A stretch of DNA of 64,000 nt, from assembly GCA_958496175.1 (NCBI GenBank), contig OY292275.1, forward strand, positions 47,011,701 through 47,075,700, read 5' to 3'. Positions 1 to 11,010 of the stretch are shown piece by piece (position 1 is the first letter of the stretch; the number at the start of each line of letters is the position of its first letter). A program made the position numbers and the translations under genes. The notes below the pieces were generated by a model. It was not told where the DNA came from. It worked only from the letters and a program-made list of their open reading frames with translations, and searched no databases. The DNA is from Sisyra terminalis (lineage: Eukaryota; Arthropoda; Insecta; Neuroptera; Sisyridae).

Positions 1-215
1 ATAGTCTGTGGGAAATTGTGTTGTATCTTAATACCAAATTTCATTAAATTCGGTTGCTCCGTTCTTTAGTTAAATCGGGACACACAGACAGACAGACAGA
101 CAGACAATAATTTTAAAATTGTTAAATTTGGAATAAGGGCCTCTTGAAACAAATATTTACCCTAAAATTGGGTTCAAAATCGAAATGTACAGACCGACGT
201 AAGAATTTTATATAT
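1..215 (+). repeat. 3' tail of a LINE-like (RTE-type) repeat
   Basis: The stretch carries the phrase 'ccaaatttcattaaattcggt' style end seen in insect RTE-like repeats: a 'caaatttcat' motif, then 'cggttgctccgttctttag', then a (CAGA)n run at about 83-106, and a terminal 'tattagtatagat' at about 215-228. The 5' part of the element lies outside the window. No coding sequence is visible. The assignment rests on resemblance of the 3' end only; the (CAGA)n tract is seen directly. Confidence 0.5.
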
Positions 216-228
216 TAGTATAGATATA

Positions 229-2581
229 TATATAATTAATATTTATTATTATTTATTTTATTAAATTTAAGACATACATTATTATTCATTAATTTATTAA
301 TTGTGACTCAGAAGTAAATAAAATATTTGTCAATGTTAAATCTATATTTTCTTCATAAAGTTAGAGGCTTCAGCTAGTAGATATCTAAATACCAAAAATC
401 ATTATGTTTATAAAAAAAGGAATTATTTCTTTTATTAATGTTCTTACATTTTTTGTTAGTTTAGTCGACGGTTCTGCTGATTTTATAATAGAAAACTTTT
501 AAGTAGTTGAACTTTTTTTTTCAATAGAAAACTAAAACTTAAAAGGATTCCAATTCTTTCAATCACTTAAAATCCTTTCATTTCGAAGCTGTTCGCTCTA
601 TAATTCATATATAATACAAAGCTTTTAACCAAGCCGGAACTTCGCCATAAACTTTTCATATAAGAAATTGATTTTAATGTCTCGCTTCAATTGATTCAAT
701 CCGCGCACTGCTAAACAATGTATCAAATTCCAGTATGGAGTCAATATAGGATAATTAAAATTTTTATAGCGCACATTGTAATTTAAAACTAGCTTACATT
801 TCCTTTCAAAGGCGAACGCTTTAAGCATCTGGAATCAAAAGATTCGAGCAGCAGCAAAGCTTATTGAAGAGATAAGAATCGTTAACGAAGCGATGAAGAT
901 CGAATTGATAATGTAAAAGTGCTTGAGCACATATTAACTCTTTATGCACAAGTTTTCTCTTAGTTTTAGTTTTTTTTTTTTCAAAAAGCGATTTTCATTA
1001 TACTTTGTATATTTTCTTAAATTAAATTCGAACTATATCTTTCAACGTGGAAATTTTAAGAAACGAAACAAAGGCTAAGAGTCTTAAATCGAACGATGCA
1101 CTTTTCGTTTTGTACACTTCAAAATTTTGAATGTTTTTGTAAAAGGATAATTTGGTATATTAATTAAATTCTTATCACAAAATGAGCTTTTATCTTAAGA
1201 TGTTTCAAGTTCAATTCCGTTTTTAGTTTTCTTTGAATTGGAGTAGATATCCCGATAAAGCCCAAAAATTAAAAAAATGGTGTTTTAAAAATGCATAGTT
1301 TTGAGACATTATTAATCTATTTTGCGGTGTAACTTGTTTCATCCAAATTGAAAATTACTGTAAATATAATTTCGATGTTAAATTTGATAATTTTACACAT
1401 TGTATAGGTACAAATAATCGTAGTTAACTTAACCGTAGGTTAACGGGAGAGAAGACAATACTGTTTACCTATACTCCGAACTCCAGATTCTCTCTGTCAT
1501 AATTGAGTCTTTAAATTTAAGTAATAATAATGAAATTGGTTCCTTCCGGTTAATTCAATGAAATAAGTATCATTCAAAAAAAAAAACTACTGAAAAGTAA
1601 TTAAGAATCTAATTTAGAATCTAAGTCATATTTAAAAAAAAATCAATGATTGATCCAGGATGAAGGTTTGATTGGAATAATCTGGAATAATCCCCTTTGA
1701 ATTTGAAAAATGTGTTTGGTTTTTTGATTAGAAAAGTAAATTTTTGCGAAATTTAGTATCAAAAATATCATAATTTATATTGAAAGGAGCTTCTCCTACA
1801 TCCCTAAAAGTATCTCCTCGAACTCTAGCTGAAGAAATCCTGACCTAAACTGAATGCCTTCAGGGTTTCACGTGACACGACTACCTAATAGTAGCCATGC
1901 AAAAGAGACTTAGGGACCTTCTTTATCAGAATATTTTTTTATTTTTATTATTTTTTTAAAATTTATTCATCATTTTATCGAAGATCTTATGGTAGCAACT
2001 CAATGATTTTTATTATTCCCGTAAACCGAGCACTGCTTATCACAATTTCCCAATAGATGAAGCGGTCTCTTTAGAGACTTAATCACCATTAGGTTGACCT
2101 GTTATTATTGTCATTATTTTTAAAGTGTTTTCCAATAGAAAAATAAAATTAAAATCAATTGTATATTGAAAATAAAAGCTTTATGCCATCTTTATTATAG
2201 AACTATTTCTTACGGTAGCCTTAATATTAACAATAAATTATGTCAACGTTATGTATCCAAAAAAATCTTCGTATTAATATCTTAGACCCAGATATAATTA
2301 ATCTAATTTTAGATGTGGCTATTTATACATATAGTTGGTATACATAATTGATTGTTTATACATAATTTATGTATATAAAATAACTCTTTATCTATACAAC
2401 ATGGGCCACTTGTTGAAAAATATTAAACACTGATTACGGTTATATTACAGTTATATTAACACCCTGGCACAAAAAGGCAGTTCAATTTAATAAATACCTA
2501 TACTGCATGCATACAATTTGTTATTTACGCATACTGGTTGTATGTTTGTTTTTATGCATTATTCAACTATTATAACTAATA
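229..2581. other. AT-rich non-coding stretch, nothing recognised
   Basis: Long A/T runs and stop codons in all frames. A 67-codon minus-strand frame at 625-828 has no recognisable domain and its length is expected by chance at this base composition. A slightly more GC-rich patch at about 1790-2110 holds short inverted pieces (agagactt motifs) but no box A/box B pair or coding frame I can defend. Confidence 0.6.
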
Positions 2582-2766
2582 TTTTTTTATTTATTTATTA
2601 TTATTATTATTTTCAGTCGCTTTATAACAACCAAGGTTCAAAGAGACTCCAGGGTTATTAAAAAAAATAATCAAGAAGTATCGAAAATTTGCTCCTTATG
2701 AGATTCGAACCTAACACCTATTAGTTTTTGAGTGGCAATCTTAAGCACTCGACTCCCAGGAGGCTT
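2582..2766 (-). repeat. tRNA-Leu-like SINE, minus strand
   Basis: Read on the minus strand, 2763 to 2692 resembles a tRNA: a CTCCT...AGGAG acceptor-like pairing, a box A region GAGTCGAGTGCTTAAG close to the D-arm of tRNA-Leu/Ser (GGCCGAGTGGTTAAGG), an anticodon-loop-like ACTCAAA with CAA, and a near-perfect box B, GGTTCGAATCT. About 75 bases of unrelated body follow, then an (AAT)n/(AAAT)n tail (plus-strand 2582-2615). Head, body and simple tail are the classic SINE plan. The T-arm pairs poorly, so this is not a working tRNA gene. I see no clear target duplication. Confidence 0.6.
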
Positions 2767-3399
2767 ATTAATGTTTTGTTATTTATATAAAAATTACATA
2801 CATTACGCATACATTATGCGTTTATTTTTTGTTATAATTTATCATTGAATATTTTATATAATTATTATAGAAAATAATAATTACGTCCATATATATCGTC
2901 ATACATTTACAAAAATCATGTGTCATCTGAAATTAGAGGCATTAGGGACCAATTAGCTGGGCAGGTAATAAAGGAAAAATAGTATTAAAAAAATGACACA
3001 GTAAAGAATCAGTAGGAAGTATTGTGACGATTCACTATTCATAAATCTTCAAGATCATCATAGATAATGGATAGCCACACAAAAAAAATATTTTTTGCAT
3101 ACAAAACAATCAAGCAAAAAAATATATTTTTTCAAATATTAATGTAATACGTGTTTATTAACTTCTGTAACTTATGGACCAAACAAGGCTATAGTGTCAT
3201 TAAATTATAGAAAAAAAGGTAAGGAAGTTAAGGAATAACGCAGTTAAGGAAGTATACAATAAGTAAAATAAATAATTTTATATTTTCTACTTTCTTTCTT
3301 TTCCTTTTTTGTAAAAATTTACCTGTATGGTCTTCCTCTTTGGACTTTAATTTAGATTTGAATTTTTAGTATTCGTTTACGTGGCTAAACATGGCTCTT
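2767..3399. other. AT-rich non-coding stretch, nothing recognised
   Basis: Dominated by A/T runs. No open frame above about 60 codons, no inverted repeat of note and no clear repeat hallmark. Confidence 0.6.
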
Positions 3400-3706
3400 G
3401 GTTAAACTAAAGTTGTTTTTTAAGTTTTTTTGGTACATTTGTATTAAGCTCAATATTATGGCTCGGCCCAACATCTACCGATGCCTCCAGTGGATCTGAA
3501 CCCGGAGAGCACGGGTTTTCTGGAGTGTTGGTGGGCCATAAGGAAAGCGGCATTTTACAACCATATATAGACATGGACTGTCTTATATCATTTATTTATA
3601 TTATATTGTATTAATACTATATTATATACTATGTAGAATGTAGACTAAGCTAAAATTTAGCAAGTCGCGACATAGCCTTAGCAGCTAGAGCGTCAATAAA
3701 TAAATA
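3400..3706 (+). repeat. LINE-like 3' end with (AATA)n tail
   Basis: A GC-richer block at 3460-3555 contains hairpin-forming pieces (gaacccg...cgggttttc; ggccca...tgggcc). It is followed by AT-rich DNA and then by GTCGCGACATAGCCTTAGCA and a short tandem AATAAATAAATA tail at 3696-3706. A 3' end that stops in a short tandem tail is typical of LINEs of the I/Jockey/R1 group. The Tigger element inserted into a TA of this tail. No reverse transcriptase frame is readable here, so the clade is uncertain. Confidence 0.4.
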
Positions 3707-4834
3707 CAGTGTAAACTCTATATAACGACATTCAAGGGGATGTGCTTATTTTGACGTTATAGAGAGTTGTCGTTAAATGGAGAGAAGAAAAATCTTTATT
3801 AGAAAAAGAAAAAATGTATTTTAGACTAATATTAGTAATTACATAAAAAATAATACTTATTTAATAATTATTGCGTATAGTCTGTTATTTTCGTCTGACG
3901 TCTTTTGCTGAACCAGTACTTTTGTTGTATTTTTTTACTTATTTTAATTATATCTTGTGACATCGACGCATCTTGGTGATAGTGATAAAGAAAGTACATT
4001 TCCAATAATGTAGCTGCTTCCAGAGCTTCTTTAATGCTCGGCGGAGGCTCAGGCCCATCCGTCTCATCTTCTTCATCGCCTTGTTCTTGATCCTCAGTTT
4101 TTCTCACCGAATCCACAATGTCTTTGTCTGTGCATGAAGCCGTTGTAAACAGGCAGTCGTCTGCTTCGATGTAGGCTTGAAGATTTTCTGTAAATTTTCC
4201 TTGTTGAACTGTTCAATCCACTCAGTTAATGGAAGGTCGTCGTCGCTATTCAGTTCCGTTTTCACCTCATCGCTCGTAGAATTTGTACAAAGTCCAGCAA
4301 GTCAAAAAGAGTGTTGTATAGTTGTGGGTGTCACTTCTTCCCAAGCTTTAGATAAAAAATTTACTGCATGTAGTACATTAATAGAAGTTTTACCCTCAGA
4401 TTCGACTAGCTCCATCAATAATTTCCTTCTATAGTGACCCTTGAGGCTTTTAATTACGCTTTGATCCATTGGCTGCAAGACACTAGTCGTATTTGGAAGA
4501 AGAAGTGTCAACTCTATATTTTGAAGGTCTGATAGAAGAGGGTGGGCAAGGCAGTTATCAACAAGAAGTAAAATTTTTCATCCATTTAATTCTGTGTCCC
4601 ACTTTCGTACTCCTTCAAAAAACTGACTGGTCATCCAAGCTAGACAGTATTTATTAATTTTGGCAACTTAAAATTTACTTTTTATTATTTAATTATCGTT
4701 ATTGAGAGTGAGTGTAATGCTATATAGAGTGTATCATTGTATGGAAGGCAAGCTAAGCCAACCAAAACTGAGTGATTTCGACGCTTTAGGGAGTTTGTCG
4801 TTAAATCGAGTGACGTTACGTGGAGTTTACACTG
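3707..4834 (-). mobile_element. Tigger (pogo/Tc1-mariner) element, internally deleted
   Basis: Terminal inverted repeats are direct to see: the left end reads CAGTGTAAACTCTATATAAC and the right end, read inward on the minus strand, reads CAGTGTAAACTCCACGTAAC. Both are flanked by TA (3705-3706 and 4835-4836), the target duplication of Tc1/mariner-type elements. CAGTGTAAACTC is the usual Tigger-like terminus. Subterminal copies of the motif GTCGTTAAAT occur at both ends. At 1128 bp it is far below the roughly 2-3 kb of complete Tigger elements: the DNA-binding half of the transposase is gone and only the C-terminal half survives. Confidence 0.9.
3868..4651 (-). pseudogene. Tigger transposase, C-terminal half, decayed
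   Basis: The minus-strand frame starting near 4651 reads AWMTSQFFEGVRKW, then LLLVDNCLAH with the second catalytic Asp of the DDE domain, then LLLPNTTSVLQPMDQ, in which MDQ carries the third Asp. After this comes an acidic tail (DDEEDETDGPEPPP region at about 4030-4080) ending at 3868. The frame is broken by an in-frame TGA between the NG and KILLLVDN segments, a TGA after TIQHSF (about 4302), and a frameshift near 4150. The HTH/CENP-B DNA-binding half and the first Asp are missing. This family cuts and pastes DNA at TA sites; this copy cannot. Confidence 0.88.
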
Positions 4835-4836
4835 TA

Positions 4837-6625
4837 ATTTAAAAAAAAAGAAACTCAATTTTATCATGTGCAAGTTAAGAAATTTTATACCTAGGGTCGC
4901 TATCTATTTCTATTCTATTTCTTCTGGTGTTTATTAAAGGTTTGGGTTCCGTAATTTGATAAAATATCGACAATGTTTGTAATTATCTCCAATATAGAAC
5001 TAAATTTTCCTCTATCTGATAATATGTTGATGGAGCAATCTAAATCTTCAGTAAGAGTTTCAATGAGATAATTATTTATCACCATATGTCCATTGTTGTC
5101 TACAGTTACATCGTCTGCATGCATATTTAGGTTTTTTTTATTGTAATATTATGGATTGTAATAATGTTGTAATAAATTGGATGATAATAAACACTTTAAA
5201 ATATGTCAACATTTTTATATTTTCTTATCAATCGTTAGAATACGACGACAAGATGCATTTAAAGAATTCCAGAACAAATACGAACGCATTTTCTTTGATA
5301 TATTTTAAAATTTAAAAGATTTTTTCCATAAAAATTTTCCTCAATGCCATTTTTTTTTTAATTTTCATTTTGGATTCTTAAGTTTTAAATTATTGTAATA
5401 GATTGTGGAATAATTTATTTCCCAGCTTTGTGGAGTCTTCAGAACAACTTTCTAATATCTTTTTCTTCAATATCATAATTAAATAAGAAAAAACCGTTTT
5501 TTATTTTAATTTCGATTGTTGTCATAGACTAGCATGTATGGATAGGTACCTATAAATAAATTCTGATGCATATATATGAGTAATTTTAGTATATCTAAAT
5601 AGTTTATTCCGTACATATACGGTTTGGATCAATTGCCTTATTCTATAATTATACCTTGAATTGATATCTTCGTTTAATTTTGATGATATTAAAATTTTAC
5701 ATAAGACTTACAGACCTAATAATTTTAAATTAAATATCTTGAATAGCAGAAATCGTGTTAGAACTATCTATACACAGTACCATCGTCTTGTTAAGGACTA
5801 ATTTAGAAGAACAAGAACAAAGTAATGTGATACTTCCACCATGAACATTCTCAAATAAGGCAACATTCCCCAAAACTAACAACAAGCAGCTTTGTCTTGT
5901 AAGAAGTTATGGCATGCACAAAGGACGGCGTTTAAAGGGGAGAAATTAAGATGGACTTTCATTGTGTTAAATTATCGCAAATAATAGTGAGATCAAAACT
6001 CGAGACGGCTGCAAAAAATTTTCGCAACAAAAATTCGACTTGTTAAAGACAAAAATAATGTCTATTTTACGCGCCAAATGTCAATGATCAAAATGAATCA
6101 TGAAATGTAATATGAAAACGTAATTGCTTGTTAGAACGGATGTCGCACATCAATCCATCTTTAATTTGCGATGAAATTTTTAATGCAATCAAATGTGATT
6201 ATTTACGTTTATTTTTGTAAGTCTTTGAAGTTTTAAACAAAATTCTGAACTTTCACAATGCATTTCTTAAGTGAATTTATTGCAAAAACTTTTAGACGTA
6301 AAAATGTTTTCCGATATTAATTGAGGTAAAACTTTTACTCGGTAAATAATTTCGTTTAATTTAAAGGTAAACTATTAAAGCCATTTCAAATTCTAAAACT
6401 TTCGACAAACGAAAGACTAATCAGTAACACATTGACGCAAAAATTATAGTATTATTTCAATGGAACAATTTTATTCTTAAATTGCAGTAAATGTAACTTA
6501 ATGGTAAATGTAGTTATCAATACTTAGCTATCCCATTCAACAAAAAAATGAACTAATTTTAGTACCTTAAAAAATAGAAAATAGTTGCTGATGATACTTA
6601 CTTAAAGTTACAATCTGAAAATCCA
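4837..6625. other. AT-rich stretch with one unexplained small frame
   Basis: Mostly non-coding. A minus-strand frame at 4915-5124 (69 codons, beginning MHADDVTVDNNGHMVINN) is less A/T-run-like than its surroundings and has an even residue mix, but no family is recognisable and it lies outside the neighbouring Tigger element. It could be chance, an old repeat or an exon piece. The rest of the stretch shows no repeat hallmark or RNA gene. Confidence 0.4.
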
Positions 6626-6876
6626 AATACGCGATCGAATAAACAGAGTCTATTCGTTAACAGTTAATACATAATACAAAAAATCATTATATATAATTTG
6701 CCAAAAATCGTAACAAAACAGCAAAAAACTTTTATTTTATTTTTACAAGTGCACTCATTTATTCTTTTGAATATATAAATTGAATAAATTCGTAGTAGCG
6801 CTATCTATTGTAGGTTTTTAATAACATCGAGTATTCGTCTTACCCACACTATACCACATCTTGCCCGGGCTTCCAT
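6626..6876. mobile_element. Truncated right end of the pogo-type family seen at 15.9 kb
   Basis: This block aligns by eye with the right part of the element at 15908-16863, sharing TACGCGATCGAATAAA, CAGTTAATACATAA, TTGCCAAAAATCGTAACAAA, ACAAGTGCACTCATTTATTC and the terminal GTATTCGTCTTACCCACACT...GCCCGGGCTTCC. It stops at the right terminal inverted repeat and lacks the left end. It also lacks a piece of about 25-30 bases present in the other copy (around 16735-16790), so the two copies descend from a shared parent by different routes. Confidence 0.75.
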
Positions 6877-7119
6877 ATGTAATTCCTAAAAAAAATATTA
6901 AGGAATATTTATTATTAATTCCGATTCTAAGTCTACCTTCTATTATAATAACTCAGAAGATTAAAAAAACAGAGATAATTATTTAAATTATACAAGATAA
7001 TCCTCAGAACCGTAATAATTAAATTATTTTGAAAAATTGGATTTCGGATTATATTGGTTTTTATGCAACTGTTGGCATAGAATTTTCGCTTCTCTTTCCT
7101 TAATTCTAATTTCAACAGC

Positions 7120-7410
7120 TCTTTTGCTTCGAATTCGAAATCTTTTCCTTTATTATCGTTTGAGACATTTCCACCAGCCCCATGGTTCGCAAATCATCCC
7201 TTATTTAACGACGTTACAAGCACTTGAAATTGGCGTGATTTTGCCACTTTGCCGGTTGATTTCACCCCTTATTCATAGTTTGTTTTGGGAAAAATTTGCA
7301 CAACTCGTGCAAATTGACTTGTACTTTCGGTTGGCATCATAAGAAAAACTTAAAATTTTACGATTTTCGGAAAAATCAACGATGGTTTTTTTTAGTTCAG
7401 TTTTGCTGAG
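7120..7410. repeat. Satellite-like repeat fragment, copy 1
   Basis: Shares a series of short blocks in order with 35986-36345: TTCGAATTCGAAAT, ATTATCGTTT, AAATCATCCCTTATTT, AACGA(C/T)GTTACA, TTTGTTTT(G/C)GGAAAAATTT, then CTTTCGGTTGGCATCA and TTTTCGGAAAAATCAACGATGG. In this copy the block order is X then Y; in the other it is Y, X, then a second Y start. That circular order points to a tandem unit of about 320-330 bp. Reading frames over it (for example 7037-7342 on +) are not conserved between copies. Confidence 0.6.
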
Positions 7411-8381
7411 CTTTGCATTGATTGATTATTTTTGGATTATCATCGATATATCAAAACATGCCCAAAAAATTTATTGAAACTTTTAAAACTTATAAATATA
7501 ATTCCTTGTATCCAAATTTTTCTAAACGTATCTACACTCAATGGGAATCCTTAACTAGCCTCGATTATTATCACTAATATAGTAACACCCATTCCGTTAG
7601 GTTCTTTTGGTTTAACCTAGTAAACGTTTCGGCTATTGAAATTTTTCTAGTTGGTTGGTTCGAATATAATTTCAGCCTTTAATTGTAAAATCCACTGGTT
7701 TTAGTCACTGATTGATTAATTGTTTCTTTGACAGTGTTTCTTAGGAGAATGAAATTACAAGTTTTGCTTTGGGGGGAGGTTCAGGAGAAGAAAATGTATC
7801 AATTTTCCCGAATAAAACATATTTCTTAGAATACCTTTCTTAACAAAAATATCAAAGCATGATTCCTTAAAAAAATGCCTCGGATTGGCCGGGGCAGTCG
7901 CGGATTTCCACCTTGCGTCCCGGATTTCTCTAGAGGCAATATTTTTCCCGGATAGTTCCGAAGTTTTGAAAAAGTTCTTATTTTCAATATGTATTTTAAA
8001 TATATTTCAACTAGAATTATTTTTACAAAATTTGAACTGAAAAAATTGTGCATATCAAAATATGTGGCACGCTTTAAGCCATTTGAAGCATACATTGAAC
8101 TCCCGATTTTGCGAATCCATTGATCAGAATTTATACAATGCTTTAAAACGAAAAAGACCTACTGAAAAAGATACTTAGTTCAGAATAATATAAACAATTT
8201 TTTACTCAGTAATTCTGATCAGTATTCTGAATAATTCTTCAGTAATTTATTTGCTATGCATAATTTTTAAACAAAAAAATTTAAAAATCATACTTAAGTT
8301 ATTTAACTTACCTATTCCCCCTCCCCCCGCTTCAAGTTTTCGTCCCGAATTTGAAATAAAATAATATGGTCACCTCAATGT
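7411..8381. other. AT-rich stretch with a GC-richer patch
   Basis: Around 7880-7965 there is a patch of CCCGGAT/CCCGGATAG motifs and at 8340-8372 CGTCCCGAATTTG followed by AATATGGTCACC, which resembles the end of hAT-type repeats (ATATGGTCACC). No matching left end was found, so no element is called. A minus-strand frame at 7826-8095 crosses this patch but has no domain. Confidence 0.35.
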
Positions 8382-8720
8382 TAACCCACAATGTATTAGT
8401 AATTGGGAAAAGTCATAAGAGTTCAAAGTTGATATTCATGTGAAATATTTTCTTATACATAAATAAAAGTGGTAAATAGTTGAAGAAATTGAGACTTAAA
8501 AGGATTTTTTAATTCTAAAGTTCCTCTTTTTGTTAAATTTACAAAAAATAAACAATATAAGATTCCAGAAATGAGAATGGGAATATTAACCTACAATGAA
8601 CTAGTAATTGGATAAAAGTCACAAGAGTTCAAAGTTTATATTCCTGGGAAATATTTTCTTATACTAAAACAAATGTGGTAAATAGTTGAAGAAAACGTGA
8701 AAATATTTTCTTGTAATGAA
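8382..8720. repeat. Tandem duplication, period about 204 bp
   Basis: Two copies in the same direction: the first begins TTAACCCACAATG at 8381 and the second TTAACCTACAATG at 8585. Both continue with TAGTAATTGG, AAAAGTCA(T/C)AAGAGTTCAAAGTT, GAAATATTTTCTTATAC and GTGGTAAATAGTTGAAGAAA. The copies are diverged by scattered substitutions, so the duplication is not recent. Confidence 0.8.
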
Positions 8721-8931
8721 AATCATTGTCTTTAATAAAAAAGTAGATTGACACTTACTTCGGTAGAATGCTAGACATATGCGAAATAAAATACAAATAT
8801 GCAATTTTTTGAAGAAATATGCAATAGTTTATGAGAATGGAAGGCATGACTAAGACTAAAAAAGAATTTAAAAGATTAAATGTGCGATTTTGACTAAGGG
8901 TAAATTATTACTTTTCCATCGACTTGAAATA
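8721..8931. other. Short AT-rich spacer
   Basis: Nothing recognisable; ends in the TA (8930-8931) that flanks the next Tigger-type element. Confidence 0.5.
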
Positions 8932-9138
8932 CAGGCGAACCTCGACTTTCGCACATAATTGGTTACTGAGAATGTGTTCGAAAGTAGAGGGATGTAAAAA
9001 TAACACCAAAGATTATACATTCGTTACAATTTTTTTATTAAAAATTACTTAGAAGGTACATATTAAATAAAAATTATATTCTCTTAACGAACTTGTCAAG
9101 AGTTAGTTGTATTTCACTATTTTTTTGTCTTTTTTTCA

Positions 9139-9753
9139 TCATAGAGTTCTGTAGCATGCAGTACTATTATGGATTGCCCTACGCACTTGAGATATGCATT
9201 CTCCATTGGGATCACATTCTTCCATAATATTCAAAAATGTGTCGAGATAAGTAAAAGCTTCGTTCATTTCTTTATTTTTAAGGTCTTGATGATATCTTCT
9301 AGTTCATCTTCCTCACTTTCAATTTGTATATTATTTTCGTTCTCTTCTTGGTCTATTAGAAATTCATTAGTCAAGGGTTCAGAATGAAAATCAACTATCT
9401 TATTAACATTTTCACTGTTATCATCAAGATTTAGTTCGTTCATTAGGTGAACTATTTCAAGAGTTATGGTTTCTGGAGTTTCATCAAAATTTATAAAATC
9501 ACTCATCATTTGTGGGCATAGTTGCATCCATGAACTTTTCATTGTTGACTCTTTTATTTCAGATCAAGCGTCTTCAGTATTATTTATTGCATTCCATATT
9601 ATGTTATAATTTTTCCATAAATCTTTTAATGTGGGCCCAACTTCCATGTCAGTTGCCTTGTCGGTCGAATTCATGATCGACCGCATATAATATCGTTTAA
9701 ACATAGCTATTATCGTTTGGTCCATGGGTTGTATGAGACACGTAGTATTGGGC
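9139..9753 (-). pseudogene. Tigger/Jerky-type transposase, C-terminal part
   Basis: On the minus strand the frame begins at the insertion point and reads CLIQPMDQTIIAMFKRYYMR, carrying the third catalytic Asp in MDQ, then WKNYNIIWNAINN. An in-frame TGA follows (after NTEDA, about 9562), the same frame continues with MMSDFINFDETPE and an acidic stretch (QEENENN...ESEEDELED), then shifts frame near 9285 and runs on as FLNIMEECDPNGEC to a stop at 9139. The order DDE end, acidic region, short C-terminal tail matches the family. Together with 11011-11192 it gives one gene broken by one insertion, one stop and one frameshift. Confidence 0.85.
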
Positions 9754-9804
9754 ACCGTAAACAAGTTGACGCCAAATATTTTTTTTTTTTAAAAAACCGA
9801 ATGC

Positions 9805-10389
9805 CAAAAAATTGCTCATGAATTGCTCTTTCGAAATACACAATTGCTCCACTGTTATCATTAATCATTAATTAATTAATCGTAATTAAAAAACCAAAAT
9901 TTAATTCCCGATTATCTCTAATTATATTGACTTATTTTTACTTGTAATTGGTGCCAAAAAATTGCTCATCCTTTTTTCTGATAATAATGATGAATTTTTT
10001 GTTCATAAAATCGTTTTTAATTAATTAATAAAAAAAATAATTATTTTACGGCTTTAAGCCCGCGAGTAATAATTGTGACGTCATCGTCGCGCGACAATTT
10101 GCTTGCCGCTTTTATGAGGACAAGCCATAGTGACTTATTAGGTTACATGTGTATACATCCATGAAAAGAATTCCGGTGTTTACTATTTTATGAACAAAAA
10201 ATTCATCATTATTATCAGAAAAAAGGATGAGCAATTTTTTGGCACCAACTACAATAAAAATAAGTCCATACAATTAAATATAATCGGGAATTAAATTTTG
10301 TTTTTTTAATTATGATTGATTAATTAATGATTAATGATAGCAGTGGAGCAATTGTGTATTTCGAAAGAGCAATTTATGAGCGATTTTTT
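9805..10389. repeat. Large palindrome inside the foldback element
   Basis: Arms of about 205 bp (9805-10010 and 10185-10389) are near-perfect reverse complements: AAAAAATTGCTCATGAATTG at the left faces CAATTTATGAGCGATTTTTT at the right, with further matches through CGAAATACACAATTGCTCC, TTTAATTCCCGATTAT and CTGATAATAATGATGAATTT. The motif GCCAAAAAATTGCTCAT occurs twice within each arm region (about 9803 and 9952). The roughly 175-bp spacer holds a TGACGTCA. It sits in one arm of the outer foldback element, so it arrived later. Its exact borders and target duplication are not resolved. Confidence 0.75.
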
Positions 10390-10390
10390 T

Positions 10391-10726
10391 GTAACGACTG
10401 CTTCTAAAGTTGAACTTTCGTGCGTTGTGTGGCGGGGATAAAGAGCCGTTTTCTCATCGTGATGGCAAGCGTGCGCAAAAGTAGAGAAACCGTGCGCGAA
10501 AGTAAATAACAGTGCGAAAAAGTATAATAAATTGATGCCTAAATAAACTTTGATAAGAAATAATTAATAAAGGTAATTATTTAGACTATAGTTTAAACTA
10601 AAATGTTGTTTTTATTCATAATTTTTCTGTAAATTATTCTTACTATAGAGTTGAAATTTTTCATATATAAATAACAATAATTAATTTCTCAATCTGTTTC
10701 TGTTGAACTTTAGAAGCAGTCGTTAC
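10391..10726. mobile_element. Inverted-repeat miniature element, nested
   Basis: It begins GTAACGACTGCTTCTAAAGT and ends with the reverse complement ACTTTAGAAGCAGTCGTTAC; flanking T and A runs extend the symmetry. The inside carries several GTGCGNAAAAGT motifs that resemble the subterminal motifs of the host Tigger element. No coding capacity. It abuts the palindrome at 9805-10389, so the two may have arrived together; I cannot define a target duplication. Confidence 0.7.
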
Positions 10727-11010
10727 AAAAAATTTTGCTCGATACTTATGCTTAAAGTGAGGTACCTAGTAGGACGAAATTGAGACACTTGCTAAAGGGA
10801 CTGATCATACACAACTTGATCTCGTGCGCCTACCCCATACACATACACATACATCACACACAGCGCACTCGATCTCGTTGTGTATGATCAGTCCCTTCAG
10901 CTCGTGCATCAATTGCATCCTACTAGAATACCTCTCTTTAGGCATATGTATCGAAAATAACTATTTGGCGTTCGGTTTTAAAAAAAAAATGGCGTCAACT
11001 TGTTTACGGT

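Larger units (their letters stand above)
9754..11010. mobile_element. Foldback (MULE-like?) element with 9-bp target duplication
   Basis: The left terminus is ACCGTAAACAAGTTGACGCC and the right terminus is its exact reverse complement. Flanking 9-mers are GTATTGGGC (9745-9753) and GTATTGGAC (11011-11019), one mismatch. Removing the insert and one 9-mer restores the transposase reading FLP-S-NTTC, which proves that this is an insertion. The arms are long: the left arm continues as CCGAATGCC..., resumes at about 10733 (GCTCGATACTTATGCTTAAAG), and faces the right arm through AAAGGGACTGATCATACACA / TGTGTATGATCAGTCCCTT around a (CACATA)n loop at 10835-10862. A 9-bp duplication with long arms suits a non-autonomous Mutator-like element, but no coding sequence is present to confirm it. 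Confidence 0.8.

Noticed and set aside
2692..2763. Functional tRNA-Leu gene
   Set aside because: Box A and box B are near consensus, but the T-arm and anticodon stem pair badly and a SINE-type body and tail follow.
7826..8095. 89-codon minus frame over the CCCGGAT patch
   Set aside because: No domain; the patch looks like repeat-derived DNA and the rest of the frame is made of A/T-run codons.
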